A DNA stretch of 41,301 nt from 2-12-FULL-42-15 sp964196565 (GCA_964196565.1 CAXMUH010000093.1:1-41301), one strand, 5' to 3'; positions 25,083 to 33,506 are shown, counted from the stretch's first letter. Notes: a model not told the origin generated them from the sequence alone. Numbers and translations: made by a program.

Positions 25083-27173
25083 CTAAACCTCTGCGTATTG
25101 TTGGCAGCCTCCTAACCATCTTGCCAACAAAGGCTCCAATAATTCTGGCTGCTTATTGACAATAAACTCACTGGCCTTTTTAACCGCTGGCAGCAAATCC
25201 TGATCACGCAGTATATCCGCTACCCGCAAACGCAACAATCCGGTTTGACGAGTTCCCAATAACTCACCCGGCCCACGGATTTCTAAATCACACTCTGCAA
25301 TGTAAAACCCATCCTGATGATCACGCATCACCTGCAAACGCTTTTTAGCGGTGGCAGATAAAGGCTGCTGATACAGCAGAACACAAAAACTAGATTCTTG
25401 TCCACGGCCAACGCGTCCTCGCAACTGATGCAGCTGAGCTAAACCTAAGCGCTCTGCATTTTCGATAATCATTAGGCTCGCATTGGGCACATCCACTCCC
25501 ACTTCAATTACTGTGGTGGCAACCAACAAATCAATCACGCCTGCTTTAAATTGCGCCATGATGGATTCTTTTTCAACTGATTTTAACCGCCCATGAATCA
25601 AACCAATGGTTAACCCAGGCAAAGCATCAGTCAAACGTTGCCACGTTGCACTCGCAGCCTCTGCTCGCAACACCTCCGAATCCTCGATTATAGTGCAAAC
25701 CCAGTAGGCTTGTCGTCCTTCATGACAATTAATTTGCACCCGATTTATGATTTCATCACGGCGCTGATTAGAAATTAAAATGGTTTTGATCGGTTTACGC
25801 CCTGGTGGCAATTCATCGATCACTGACACATCCAGATCTGCTGTGGTCACCATCGCTAAGGTTCTCGGTATGGGTGTTGCGGTCATTATTAATTGATGTG
25901 GGTACAAGGATTGCTTAACACCTTTCTCTTTCAGCGCTAGCCTTTGGTGTACCCCAAAGCGATGCTGCTCATCCACAACCAATAAAGCTAAATGAGCAAA
26001 CTCAACTTGGACTTGAAATAATGCATGAGTTCCAACCACAATGTCGATTTTTTTTGCTTTAAGCGCCGCCAAAATCGCCTTTCGGTCCGCATCTTTTTGG
26101 CTTCCAGAGAGCCACCCCACAGTGATACCCAACGGCAAAAACCAATCACGAAGTGACTGGTAATGTTGTTCCGCTAAAAGCTCCGTAGGTGCCATCATTG
26201 CAGCCTGCATACCGTGCTCAGCAGCTTGCAATAAAGCCAATGCAGCCACAATGGTTTTACCCGAGCCCACATCGCCTTGAACAAGACGCAGCATAGGAAA
26301 ATCATTGGCAAGGTCTGCGTTAATTTCATCAACCACCCGAACCTGTGCTTTTGTTAGTGCAAAAGGTAAAGATTGTATTAATCGTTGCTGTAAAGCGTGT
26401 TTTTCGGACAATTTTGCTGCAACACGTTGACGAGATTGCAATCGAAACTGAGCCAACCCCAATTGATGCGCCACCAACTCTTCAAATGCTAAACGTTGCT
26501 GGGTTGGATGTTTGCCTTGTAATAATAAATCAACTGGGGCATCTGCTGGCGGATGATGAATATAATGCAGCGCGTCATTTAAGCCGATTGCTTGAAATGA
26601 GGGAGTCAAATCCAGAGGCAACAGCTCATCAACTGCGTGCGCTTGCCTCAATAACGCAAGCGCCTGGTCAATTAATTTCTGCCAAGTTGCTTGTTGTAAT
26701 CCCTGGGTAGTTGAATAAATTGGGGTTAAACTTTGTGAAACTGGAAGTTCATTCATATTAGCTTGCAAACGATATTCAGGATGCACCATTTCTAGTTGGC
26801 CGCGATAACCTTGGCGCACTTCTCCGAAGCAACGTAAATGAATACCAGCGGTGCAAAGTTTTTGGCTTTGTTGTGCATTAAAATGAAAGAATCGCAATTG
26901 AATTGCTCCGGTTCCATCTTGCACGCGACACAACAAACTACGGCGTTTACCAAATTGTATCTGCCCTGTAACGATTTCACCTTCAACTAAAACTTTTTCA
27001 CCGATGCTTAAATCGGAAAGCGGAGTAATACGCGTCCTATCTTCATAACGAAGCGGCAAATGAAATAATAAATCAGAAATATTGGAGATACCCAGCTGTT
27101 GCAGAGCAACACTCAATTTAGGACCCACACCTTTGAGCGATGATACGGGCTGATTGGCTAATATCATTTCCAC
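25083..27173 (-). CDS. recG: ATP-dependent DNA helicase RecG
   Basis: The 696-residue length matches E. coli RecG (693). In order: the N-terminal wedge/OB domain with SSLKGVGPKLS, the helicase motor with Walker A GDVGSGKT, VVDEQHRFG (DEAH-type box II), TATPIPRTLA, and the C-terminal QLRGRVGRG motif VI. RecG remodels stalled replication forks. The start could be the GTG at 27173 or an ATG two codons later; the GTG overlaps the ridA stop by one base. Its place after ridA is conserved in many gammaproteobacteria. Confidence 0.96.
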   Translation of the reverse strand: MEMILANQPVSSLKGVGPKLSVALQQLGISNISDLLFHLPLRYEDRTRITPLSDLSIGEKVLVEGEIVTGQIQFGKRRSLLCRVQDGTGAIQLRFFHFNAQQSQKLCTAGIHLRCFGEVRQGYRGQLEMVHPEYRLQANMNELPVSQSLTPIYSTTQGLQQATWQKLIDQALALLRQAHAVDELLPLDLTPSFQAIGLNDALHYIHHPPADAPVDLLLQGKHPTQQRLAFEELVAHQLGLAQFRLQSRQRVAAKLSEKHALQQRLIQSLPFALTKAQVRVVDEINADLANDFPMLRLVQGDVGSGKTIVAALALLQAAEHGMQAAMMAPTELLAEQHYQSLRDWFLPLGITVGWLSGSQKDADRKAILAALKAKKIDIVVGTHALFQVQVEFAHLALLVVDEQHRFGVHQRLALKEKGVKQSLYPHQLIMTATPIPRTLAMVTTADLDVSVIDELPPGRKPIKTILISNQRRDEIINRVQINCHEGRQAYWVCTIIEDSEVLRAEAASATWQRLTDALPGLTIGLIHGRLKSVEKESIMAQFKAGVIDLLVATTVIEVGVDVPNASLMIIENAERLGLAQLHQLRGRVGRGQESSFCVLLYQQPLSATAKKRLQVMRDHQDGFYIAECDLEIRGPGELLGTRQTGLLRLRVADILRDQDLLPAVKKASEFIVNKQPELLEPLLARWLGGCQQYAEV

Positions 27174-27550
27174 TATAAAACCATTATCGCTTCAATCTCA
27201 ACACACGCATTTTTGGGAAGCGCCTTGACCGCAACACAAGCTCGTGCTGGATACGGCGGCTGACAATGCTGTTCCATTATCTGATTCACCGTTTGAAAAT
27301 CATTCATATCGGTTAAATAAATCGTAAGCTTAACAATGGAACTAAAATCACCACCGGCAGCTTTAACCACTGCGGCGAGATTGCGAAACATTTGCTCTGC
27401 CTCAGCTTTAAGGCCCCCCGCAACCAACTGCATAGTTTTTGGGTCTAAGCCTACCTGTCCTGAACAATAAACGCTATTACCGACCTTGATCGCTTGTGAA
27501 TAGGGACCGATCGCTGCTGGCGCGTCGTCTGTTTGAATCACTTGCTTCAT
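27173..27550 (-). CDS. ridA: RidA family enamine/imine deaminase
   Basis: The 125-residue protein matches RidA over its full length: IGPYSQAIKVGNSVYCSGQVGLDP at the N-terminus, and the key Arg in PARACVAVKALPKNACVEIEA. It hydrolyses reactive 2-aminoacrylate and other enamines formed by PLP enzymes. GAGGTG precedes the ATG. Usually it lies between spoT and recG; here spoT is about 2.8 kb away because other genes intervene. Confidence 0.93.
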   Translation of the reverse strand: MKQVIQTDDAPAAIGPYSQAIKVGNSVYCSGQVGLDPKTMQLVAGGLKAEAEQMFRNLAAVVKAAGGDFSSIVKLTIYLTDMNDFQTVNQIMEQHCQPPYPARACVAVKALPKNACVEIEAIMVL

Positions 27551-27657
27551 AATTCACCTCATCTTCATTTCTAATTCCAACATTATGCCTGATTCTGTTT
27601 ACCCACGCACCTTCGTAGAGTCGTCTTTGCAAGGAGGAACATTGAAGCAACCTAGCC

Positions 27658-27752
27658 CGTCTTTGCGAGCAGCGCGAAGCAATCTAGTATTATTTTCCTA
27701 GATTGCCGCGGCCTGTGCCCTTTGGGTATCGTTTCACTCCCTCGCAAAGACG
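27658..27752. repeat. Palindromic dispersed element, family B
   Basis: The outer 12-bp inverted repeat is perfect: CGTCTTTGCGAG (27658-27669) and CTCGCAAAGACG (27741-27752). An inner 9-bp repeat is gcaatctag (27679-27687) and ctagattgc (27698-27706). A related fragment precedes it at 27621-27654 (cgtctttgcaaggagg...). The remaining part of the 362-bp gap between ridA and the next gene is very AT-rich, with an 11-bp A/T hairpin at 27794-27819. Confidence 0.7.
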
Positions 27753-27805
27753 AGCCAAAAAATATATCTAATTATTAGACAGGAATATTTAATAAATAAT
27801 AAAAT

Positions 27806-27835
27806 TTGTTTTATTATTTAAAAGTGCGTTATACT
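27806..27835 (+). promoter_or_regulatory. Putative promoter of the small secreted protein gene
   Basis: TTGTTT (27806-27811), an 18-nt spacer and TATACT (27830-27835) lie in AT-rich DNA 78 nt before the ATG. An 11-bp A/T hairpin (27794-27819) overlaps the -35. Confidence 0.4.
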
Positions 27836-27912
27836 TTTTTGGAATCTAAAATTAATTTATTTTAAATTAATTTTTTGATTGATTTTTTTTAATAATCACA
27901 AGGAGTTTCTTT

Positions 27913-28254
27913 ATGAAAAAAATTATCCGCTCTTCTCTTATTGCCGTACTCTTCGCATCCACTGGAGTTGCACTTGCCTCCTTCCCCCCACCGATACGTC
28001 TTCTCTCCGGGGAAATTACTGGTACTACGCTTAACCTTTTTTGGTCTGCTGCAGAAAAACCTGAAAACCTGCAATATGCTTGGTTAGGCTTTAACAAAGG
28101 CGCATTTGAAGTGAAAAGCGCACAGTGCCAAGGCTCAGATTTAAAAATTACTTTTAAACCGCTCATTGGCCCAATTAGCACAATGCCAATTCTCCAGCCG
28201 CCTTTAATTCACACCGTAAAGGTAAGAGGTAAACTCGTTCATTTATGTGGGTAA
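27913..28254 (+). CDS. Small secreted hypothetical protein
   Basis: The 113-residue protein has a clear signal peptide (residues 1-22, ...GVALAS). The mature part is about 90 residues, mostly short strands with Pro-rich turns (FPPPIRLL, PILQPPL), and has two cysteines (AQCQG and the C-terminal CG). I do not recognise a family. AAGGAG sits 7 nt before the ATG and the upstream region is AT-rich, so expression could be high. It faces tetR, with a 118-bp gap that holds a hairpin at 28269-28298. Confidence 0.6.
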   Translation: MKKIIRSSLIAVLFASTGVALASFPPPIRLLSGEITGTTLNLFWSAAEKPENLQYAWLGFNKGAFEVKSAQCQGSDLKITFKPLIGPISTMPILQPPLIHTVKVRGKLVHLCG

Positions 28255-28268
28255 GGATTCTGGTGAAT

Positions 28269-28298
28269 GACGGGCCTTAAGATTTCCTGGGGCCCGTC
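28269..28298. terminator. Possible two-way terminator between convergent genes
   Basis: The arms gacgggcc and ggcccgtc (8 bp, perfect) are separated by 14 nt. There is no U-tract on either strand, so the call is weak; a following cgggatgac hints at a palindromic element. Confidence 0.35.
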
Positions 28299-28372
28299 TC
28301 AAGTGCGGGATGACAGCTAATCCACCCTACGACTACGACCCACAATTTTTTTACCCAGCAAGGGAAAGTCTT

Positions 28373-28987
28373 TTATCCTTGCGGTTGCAATGCCCGTATT
28401 AGGCAATCAATTACCATTTTAATGTATTCTTCCTTAGCCTGCTCTTTATCTTTTGTAAGGAAATTCATTTTTTCGAAATAAGACAAGCGTGACGCACTGG
28501 CGATAAAGGTGCGGACCATTTCAGTGTCTAGATCGCGGCGAATTTCACCCTGCTCTTGCAGTTGTTTTACCGCTTCAGTGAGTTGACCTAGCTTATATTT
28601 GGTTCCGCCCATTAAAATTTCCTGATTGGATTCCAGTCGCTGCCAGTTGAGCATACGGTCAATATCTTTGTTTTGGAAATGGAATTGAATGCGCACGGTC
28701 ACCAAGGTTGTTAAAAATGCTTTTAAGCCGTGCTGGGTATCAAACAAATCATGCTCCATGGATTCATTAAGGCGATCCAATATGTTTTGCTTGACAGTCT
28801 TCCATAACATGGCTTTGTTTTCAAAGTGATGGAAGATCAGGCTATGATTTACCTTAGCTTTTTTGGCGATTTGGCTGATTGTGGTGCCTGCAAAACCATT
28901 TTTGGCGAACAGTTTCATGGCAGCATTCTGAATGCGAGCCCGAGTCGGATCGCCATGGCACCTAGTTTTCAACACTTTTCCAGACAT
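28373..28987 (-). CDS. TetR-family transcriptional regulator
   Basis: The 204-residue protein has the TetR helix-turn-helix near the N-terminus: IQNAAMKLFAKNGFAGTTIS then IAKKAKVNHSLIFHHFENKAM (residues about 19-60). The C-terminal ligand and dimer domain is variable, as usual. It is divergent from a Bcr/CflA efflux gene, and the shared promoter region carries two copies of a palindromic 14-mer. It therefore probably represses both itself and the pump until a ligand binds. AGGAG precedes the ATG. Ligand unknown. Confidence 0.9.
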   Translation of the reverse strand: MSGKVLKTRCHGDPTRARIQNAAMKLFAKNGFAGTTISQIAKKAKVNHSLIFHHFENKAMLWKTVKQNILDRLNESMEHDLFDTQHGLKAFLTTLVTVRIQFHFQNKDIDRMLNWQRLESNQEILMGGTKYKLGQLTEAVKQLQEQGEIRRDLDTEMVRTFIASASRLSYFEKMNFLTKDKEQAKEEYIKMVIDCLIRALQPQG

Positions 28988-29014
28988 TTTTTTCTCCTAA
29001 CGTGCCCAAGTAAG

Positions 29015-29043
29015 TTGACCAATCAGTCAATTTTGAGTATACT
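29015..29043 (+). promoter_or_regulatory. Sigma70 promoter of the efflux pump gene
   Basis: TTGACC (29015-29020), exactly 17 nt, and TATACT (29038-29043). The -35 lies within the left operator-like repeat. Confidence 0.75.
29016..29029. promoter_or_regulatory. Operator-like site, left copy
   Basis: TGACCAATCAGTCA, a near-palindrome with TGAC/GTCA half-sites. It covers the -35 of the efflux promoter and matches the copy at 29050-29063 in 13 of 14 bases. Probable TetR-family binding site. Confidence 0.65.
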
Positions 29044-29064
29044 TCAAACTGACTAATCAGTCAA
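29036..29064 (-). promoter_or_regulatory. Sigma70 promoter of tetR
   Basis: On the minus strand, TTGACT (29059-29064), exactly 17 nt, and TATACT (29036-29041). Its -10 overlaps the -10 of the efflux promoter in the palindrome AGTATACT (29036-29043). Confidence 0.7.
29050..29063. promoter_or_regulatory. Operator-like site, right copy
   Basis: TGACTAATCAGTCA has perfect 5-bp TGACT/AGTCA arms around AATC. It lies 34 bp (about three helical turns) from the left copy, on the same face of the DNA. It covers the tetR -35 and the start region of the efflux transcript. Confidence 0.7.
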
Positions 29065-29116
29065 TTAGTCGTCATGGGCGAATACATATTTTAGCCATTA
29101 AAAGGCCAAGGAGGCA

Positions 29117-29146
29117 ATGTTATTGATCCAAGGTGGATTTTTCTAA
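29117..29146 (+). CDS. Possible 9-residue leader peptide before the efflux gene
   Basis: An ATG at 29117 with an excellent AAGGAGG ribosome site (29108-29114) opens a 9-codon frame (MLLIQGGFF) that stops 13 nt before the efflux ATG. The efflux gene itself has a much weaker ribosome site. It may be a leader peptide, or simply chance. Confidence 0.35.
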   Translation: MLLIQGGFF

Positions 29147-29159
29147 AAGAGAATAGAAA

Positions 29160-30398
29160 ATGAGACAAGAGATACAATCAAATTTGCTCACCCAACCGCG
29201 CAAGGCGCATGTATTTTACTTTACCGGTCTTTTGGTGTTTGTCGTTTTTATGGCCGTGATGGCTTCGGATATGTACGTTCCGTCGTTGCCGAATATCGCC
29301 ACTTATTTTCATTCATCAGCAAGTGCGGCGAAGCTCACGATCACGCTATATCTATTGGGATATTCTTTATCTCAATTAATTTACGGTCCACTGTCTGATG
29401 CCTTTGGGCGACGTCGTGTAATTTTGATAGGCATAGCGATTTTTGTTATAGGCTCTCTACTTTCCACCTTAGCATCTTCCATTGATTGGTTGATTGTCAC
29501 GCGTTTGATTCAAGGCATGGGAGTTGGAGCAGGCGTTTGTTTAGCACGGAGTGCTATGCGTGATATTTATACTGGCCAAAAACTTGCGCAAATCTTTTCT
29601 TATATGAGTTTAGTTATTGGTATAGGCCCGGCTATTGCGCCAATTTTGGGGGGTTATTTCCAACATTATGTCGGGTGGCGCGCGACATTTGAGTTTATGT
29701 TTGTTTACAGCTTGCTCGCTTTTGCTTTGATATGGTTGTTTTTACCGGAAACCAATAAACACATCAACCGCTACGCGATCAAGCCATTACAAATATTTAA
29801 AAACTATAAAGCCTTATTAAGCAGTCGGATTTTTGTGTCCCATGTCATTTGCACCAGTGTTTCATCAGCTGGTATTATTGTTTATTACACATTGACGCCT
29901 TTTTTATTTCAAAACGTACTTAAAATTTCATCCGTTGAATATGGATGGTTAGCGTTGATAACAGCTTCAGGTATTTTGCTTGGAAAATTAATCAATACTT
30001 TTTTGGTCGCTCGATATCCATCAAACCGGATAATATTAATAGGCAGTTTGTTTATGCTATTAGGCAGTCTGGCCATGCTGCTTTCCAATTTATTAGAAAG
30101 CCTAAGCCTAGTTGCTATTGTCGCCCCGATGGTATTTTTTATGATAGGAACAGGTTTAACGATGGCTAACGCAAGTGTTGGTGCTTTGTTGCCCTTCCGT
30201 AAAATTGGAGGCGCTGCTGCTGCGATGTATGGCTGTTTGCAAGCGATGGGGGCCTTTATTGCCAGTTATGCTGCTTCCCAGTTGCATGCCAAAACGCAAT
30301 TGCCTCTGGCGCTGTTATTAATCGTGCTAGCCAGTATAGCATTTACTAGTTACTTCTTTACCCGGGGGAAAAAGGCAGAAGTTTTTAACCGCGCTTGA
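29160..30398 (+). CDS. Bcr/CflA-type multidrug efflux MFS transporter
   Basis: The 412-residue protein has about 12 hydrophobic segments. Family signatures are the first-helix region DMYVPSLPNIATYF, the loop 2-3 motif YGPLSDAFGRRRVILIG (residues about 77-93), and the RLIQGMGVGAGVCLARS and GIGPAIAPILGGYF stretches of the drug-proton antiporter group. It probably exports small toxic molecules such as drugs across the inner membrane using the proton gradient. It is controlled by the divergent TetR protein. Its 3' end overlaps the convergent spoT by 14 bp. Confidence 0.92.
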   Translation: MRQEIQSNLLTQPRKAHVFYFTGLLVFVVFMAVMASDMYVPSLPNIATYFHSSASAAKLTITLYLLGYSLSQLIYGPLSDAFGRRRVILIGIAIFVIGSLLSTLASSIDWLIVTRLIQGMGVGAGVCLARSAMRDIYTGQKLAQIFSYMSLVIGIGPAIAPILGGYFQHYVGWRATFEFMFVYSLLAFALIWLFLPETNKHINRYAIKPLQIFKNYKALLSSRIFVSHVICTSVSSAGIIVYYTLTPFLFQNVLKISSVEYGWLALITASGILLGKLINTFLVARYPSNRIILIGSLFMLLGSLAMLLSNLLESLSLVAIVAPMVFFMIGTGLTMANASVGALLPFRKIGGAAAAMYGCLQAMGAFIASYAASQLHAKTQLPLALLLIVLASIAFTSYFFTRGKKAEVFNRA

Positions 30399-32505
30399 CT
30401 TTAGTAACACACTTAACCTGACGCAAACAACGCAACACTTTAGCCAAATGAACCCGATCATGAACTAAAATTTTAAACTCAACTAAATAATATTGACCGT
30501 CTTTCTCACACACATCAATATCTTCAATATTGGCATCCGCATCTGAAATCGCCAAAGCCAATATCGCTAAAACGCCTCGCTCATTTACTACCTGAGCATC
30601 CACTTTGCATAAAAATTCCCCCATTGAATGTTTTGACCAACGCAAAGGTAAATAACGATCGGGGTGACGGCGAATTTTTGCAATTCGCGAACAGGTATCA
30701 ACATGAACTAAAATCCCTTTACCCATATTGATTACCCCAACAATCGGATCACCGGGTATTGGGCCACAACAACTGGCATAGTGAATCACCATACCTTCTG
30801 TGCCTTTAATTACTAAAGGTTCAGGAGCTGATGGCTCCTCACCCGCACTAAGACTTTCAATTTCTTGTGCTATATTATAAATTCGACTGGCAACCAATGC
30901 AGCCGCACGATTCCCTAAACCGATTTCTTCCAAAAGATCATTAAATGATTTTAGTTCTGTTTCATTTACCACATGCGCAATAACTTTCTCGGAAATTTTC
31001 TTTAATGACAATGAATAATCGGTTAACGATTTTTTCAATAATTGCTTACCTAAATTCACCGACTCATCTCGCCTTTGCGTTTTTAGAAAATGACGGACCG
31101 CTGAACGCGCCTTGCTAGTACGAATAAAATCGAGCCAGGCTGGATTCGGACGACCTGCAGGGGACGTGATGACCTCAATGGTTTGACCATTCACGAGGCG
31201 CGTTGACAAGGGTGCCAACTGTCGGTCAATTTTCACAGCCACGCAATTGTTACCAATATCTGTATGTACGGTATAGGCAAAATCAACAGCGGTGGCACCC
31301 GCTGGTAATTCCATAATATCGCCTCTAGGCGTGAAAACATAAACTTCATCCGGGAATAATTCAACTTTTACACTTTCGATAAATTCAAGTGAATTACCCG
31401 AACTTTGCTGTAATTCTAATAAATTTTTCACCCACTCTTGCGCGCGCAATTGAGACTGCACCATATCTGCCTCTTCTGATTTATAAAGCCAATGCGCAGC
31501 AATTCCGCTGGTTGCCATGTTATCCATTTCAGTTGTACGTATTTGCACTTCAATCGGTAAACCATAGGGGCCAAACAATGTGGTATGCAAAGACTGATAA
31601 CCATTGGCTTTGGGTATGGCAATATAATCTTTAAATCGTTCTGGTACGGGTTTATATACATTATGCACCAAACCCAAAACACGATAACAGGTGTCAACTC
31701 TATCAACGGTAATACGAAATGCATAGACATCCATGATTTCATTAAAAGGAATATGTTTGTTACGCATTTTGCGATAAATGCTAAATAAATGTTTTTCACG
31801 ACCGCTAATAACACATGACGGCAAATTACTTTTATCCAATGCATCGTGGAGGGATTTATCAATTAAAGCAAGAATCCGTTTACGATTACCGCGCGCTTTG
31901 CGAACGGCTTCTTTTAATACTTTAGAGCGCACGGGATATAGTGCGACAAATCCAAGCTCTTCCAATTCAACAGAAAGCTCACGCATACCCAAGCGCTTTG
32001 CAATCGGTGCAAAAATTTCTAAGGTTTCTTTGGCAATACGGCGTCGCTTTAAAGAATGCAGCGAGCCCAGGGTGCGCATATTGTGGAGGCGATCAGCGAG
32101 CTTAACAATGATGACACGAATATCTTTCGCCATGGCCATAACCATTTTACGAAAGTTTTCAGCCTGAGCTTCTGCTCGAGAAATAAATTCAATTTGAGTT
32201 AATTTAGAGACGCCATCAACAAGATCAGCTACCGTTTCCCCAAATTTTTCAACGAGAGCAGCTTTGGTAACTCCGGTATCCTCGATCACATCATGCAACA
32301 ATGCCGCCATCAGGGTGTGGCTATCCAATTTCAAATCGGCCAAAATACAAGTAACTGCGACAGGGTGGGTTATATAGGGTTCACCGGTACGACGTTTCTG
32401 CCCTTTATGAGCATTATGCGCAAATAGGTAGGCCTCATGAATGCGTTCAACTTGCTCTTGATCAAAGTAATCTAGCTTACGCCTTAACTTTTTGAATAGA
32501 CGCAA
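30385..32505 (-). CDS. spoT: Bifunctional (p)ppGpp synthetase/hydrolase
   Basis: The 706-residue Rel/Spo protein has all domains. The HD hydrolase includes His47 and His71-Asp72 (GEPYITHP, LLHDVIEDT). The synthetase region includes RFKDYIAIPKANGYQSLHT and EVQIRT. The TGS domain (VFTPRGDIMELPAGATAVDFAY) and a C-terminal ACT domain follow. It makes and degrades the stringent-response alarmone in response to starvation. The start is probably TTG (32503-32505) with GGGGAG 6 nt before. It follows rpoZ by 106 bp, a gap that contains a 15-bp palindrome at 32532-32546 (cagcggt/accgctg). Confidence 0.95.
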   Translation of the reverse strand: MRLFKKLRRKLDYFDQEQVERIHEAYLFAHNAHKGQKRRTGEPYITHPVAVTCILADLKLDSHTLMAALLHDVIEDTGVTKAALVEKFGETVADLVDGVSKLTQIEFISRAEAQAENFRKMVMAMAKDIRVIIVKLADRLHNMRTLGSLHSLKRRRIAKETLEIFAPIAKRLGMRELSVELEELGFVALYPVRSKVLKEAVRKARGNRKRILALIDKSLHDALDKSNLPSCVISGREKHLFSIYRKMRNKHIPFNEIMDVYAFRITVDRVDTCYRVLGLVHNVYKPVPERFKDYIAIPKANGYQSLHTTLFGPYGLPIEVQIRTTEMDNMATSGIAAHWLYKSEEADMVQSQLRAQEWVKNLLELQQSSGNSLEFIESVKVELFPDEVYVFTPRGDIMELPAGATAVDFAYTVHTDIGNNCVAVKIDRQLAPLSTRLVNGQTIEVITSPAGRPNPAWLDFIRTSKARSAVRHFLKTQRRDESVNLGKQLLKKSLTDYSLSLKKISEKVIAHVVNETELKSFNDLLEEIGLGNRAAALVASRIYNIAQEIESLSAGEEPSAPEPLVIKGTEGMVIHYASCCGPIPGDPIVGVINMGKGILVHVDTCSRIAKIRRHPDRYLPLRWSKHSMGEFLCKVDAQVVNERGVLAILALAISDADANIEDIDVCEKDGQYYLVEFKILVHDRVHLAKVLRCLRQVKCVTKVKRG

Positions 32506-32611
32506 AATTCTCCCCCAGCATCGCTATTGGACAGCGGTAACCGCTGCCTATATTAATAAGAGTAGCTTTTCCTGGAGAACATGCAACCAATTCAGGGGTT
32601 GTTAAAGGAGA

Positions 32612-32848
32612 TTAAGCTTGCTGCTCATCTTCTGGTTCAAGCTCAGTAACCTGAACCTTGGTCTTGGTAACGTCAAATCCAGAAGCGATTTCACGCAGAG
32701 CAAGCACAGTCGGCTTATCGTTCTCACGAGGAACCATAGGGTCCGCACCGCCTAGCTCAAGCTTATGCGCCCTAGCTGCCGCCTTTAGGACAAGATCAAA
32801 GCGATTATCAACAAAATCTAAGCAATCTTCGACTGTTACACGTGCCAT
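32612..32848 (-). CDS. rpoZ: RNA polymerase omega subunit
   Basis: This 78-residue protein matches omega: MARVTVEDCLDFVDNRFDLVLKAA at the start and the conserved KPTVLALREIASG. Omega helps assemble the core polymerase and is a ppGpp contact site, in keeping with its place between gmk and spoT. GAGG lies 10 nt upstream of the ATG. The acidic tail (ELEPEDEQQA) is usual. Confidence 0.97.
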   Translation of the reverse strand: MARVTVEDCLDFVDNRFDLVLKAAARAHKLELGGADPMVPRENDKPTVLALREIASGFDVTKTKVQVTELEPEDEQQA

Positions 32849-32882
32849 AGGTTTTTACCTCTTATTCTCTTTAAAGTGTATA

Positions 32883-33506
32883 TTAATCTTTTTGCAGCAA
32901 ATCCGCCAGTAGCTGGAACTGTTCTTGCCGCTGCTCATTTAAGCGCAACCGCTCTGCTTTTACAATAGCCTTCAAGTCAGCAACTGCCGTATCGAACTCT
33001 TTATTGACCACTAAATAGTCAAAATCGCTGTAATGCTCTATTTCTAATATGTTTTTTGACATTCGATCCGCGATCACATCTGCCTTATCTTGGCTCCGAC
33101 TCTTTAAGCGCTCGTGCAAGATTTCAATCGATGGCGGCAAAATAAAAATCGACACTGACGCCGGAATAAGCTTACGGACCTGTTCCGCCCCCTGCCAATC
33201 AATCTCCAGGATCACATCCTCACCCTTATTCAGCTTCTCCAGCACCCACGCTTTACCGGTGCCATAGTGATGATCAAAAACCAACGCGTGCTCCAAGAAA
33301 TCCTCTTCCGCTACCATCTGTTGATATCGCGATTCATCAATAAAATGATATTGTTCTGCATCCACATCCCCAGGACGCATAGGTCGTGTGGTATATGAAA
33401 TAGAGATTTGAATACGGTTGATCTCCTTTACCAAGGCATTTACTAAGCTCGTCTTACCAGCACCTGAAGGCGCTGCAATAATAAAAAGTTTTCCCGATCT
33501 ACTCAA
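32883..33506 (-). CDS. gmk: Guanylate kinase
   Basis: The 207-residue enzyme phosphorylates GMP to GDP with ATP. The P-loop is APSGAGKTS (residues 12-20). The GMP-binding block includes SYTTRPMRPGDVD and YHFID. The start is TTG (33504-33506) with AGGTG 7 nt upstream, because no ATG or GTG exists in the right place. It overlaps the yicC end by 8 bp, so translation is probably coupled. GDP/GTP supply links it functionally to spoT. Confidence 0.95.
   Translation of the reverse strand: MSRSGKLFIIAAPSGAGKTSLVNALVKEINRIQISISYTTRPMRPGDVDAEQYHFIDESRYQQMVAEEDFLEHALVFDHHYGTGKAWVLEKLNKGEDVILEIDWQGAEQVRKLIPASVSIFILPPSIEILHERLKSRSQDKADVIADRMSKNILEIEHYSDFDYLVVNKEFDTAVADLKAIVKAERLRLNEQRQEQFQLLADLLQKD

Noticed and set aside
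31778..32167. Open frame antisense to spoT (129 codons)
   Set aside because: It is a shadow of the spoT coding sequence, which carries full domain motifs; the antisense product is Arg/Ser-rich noise.
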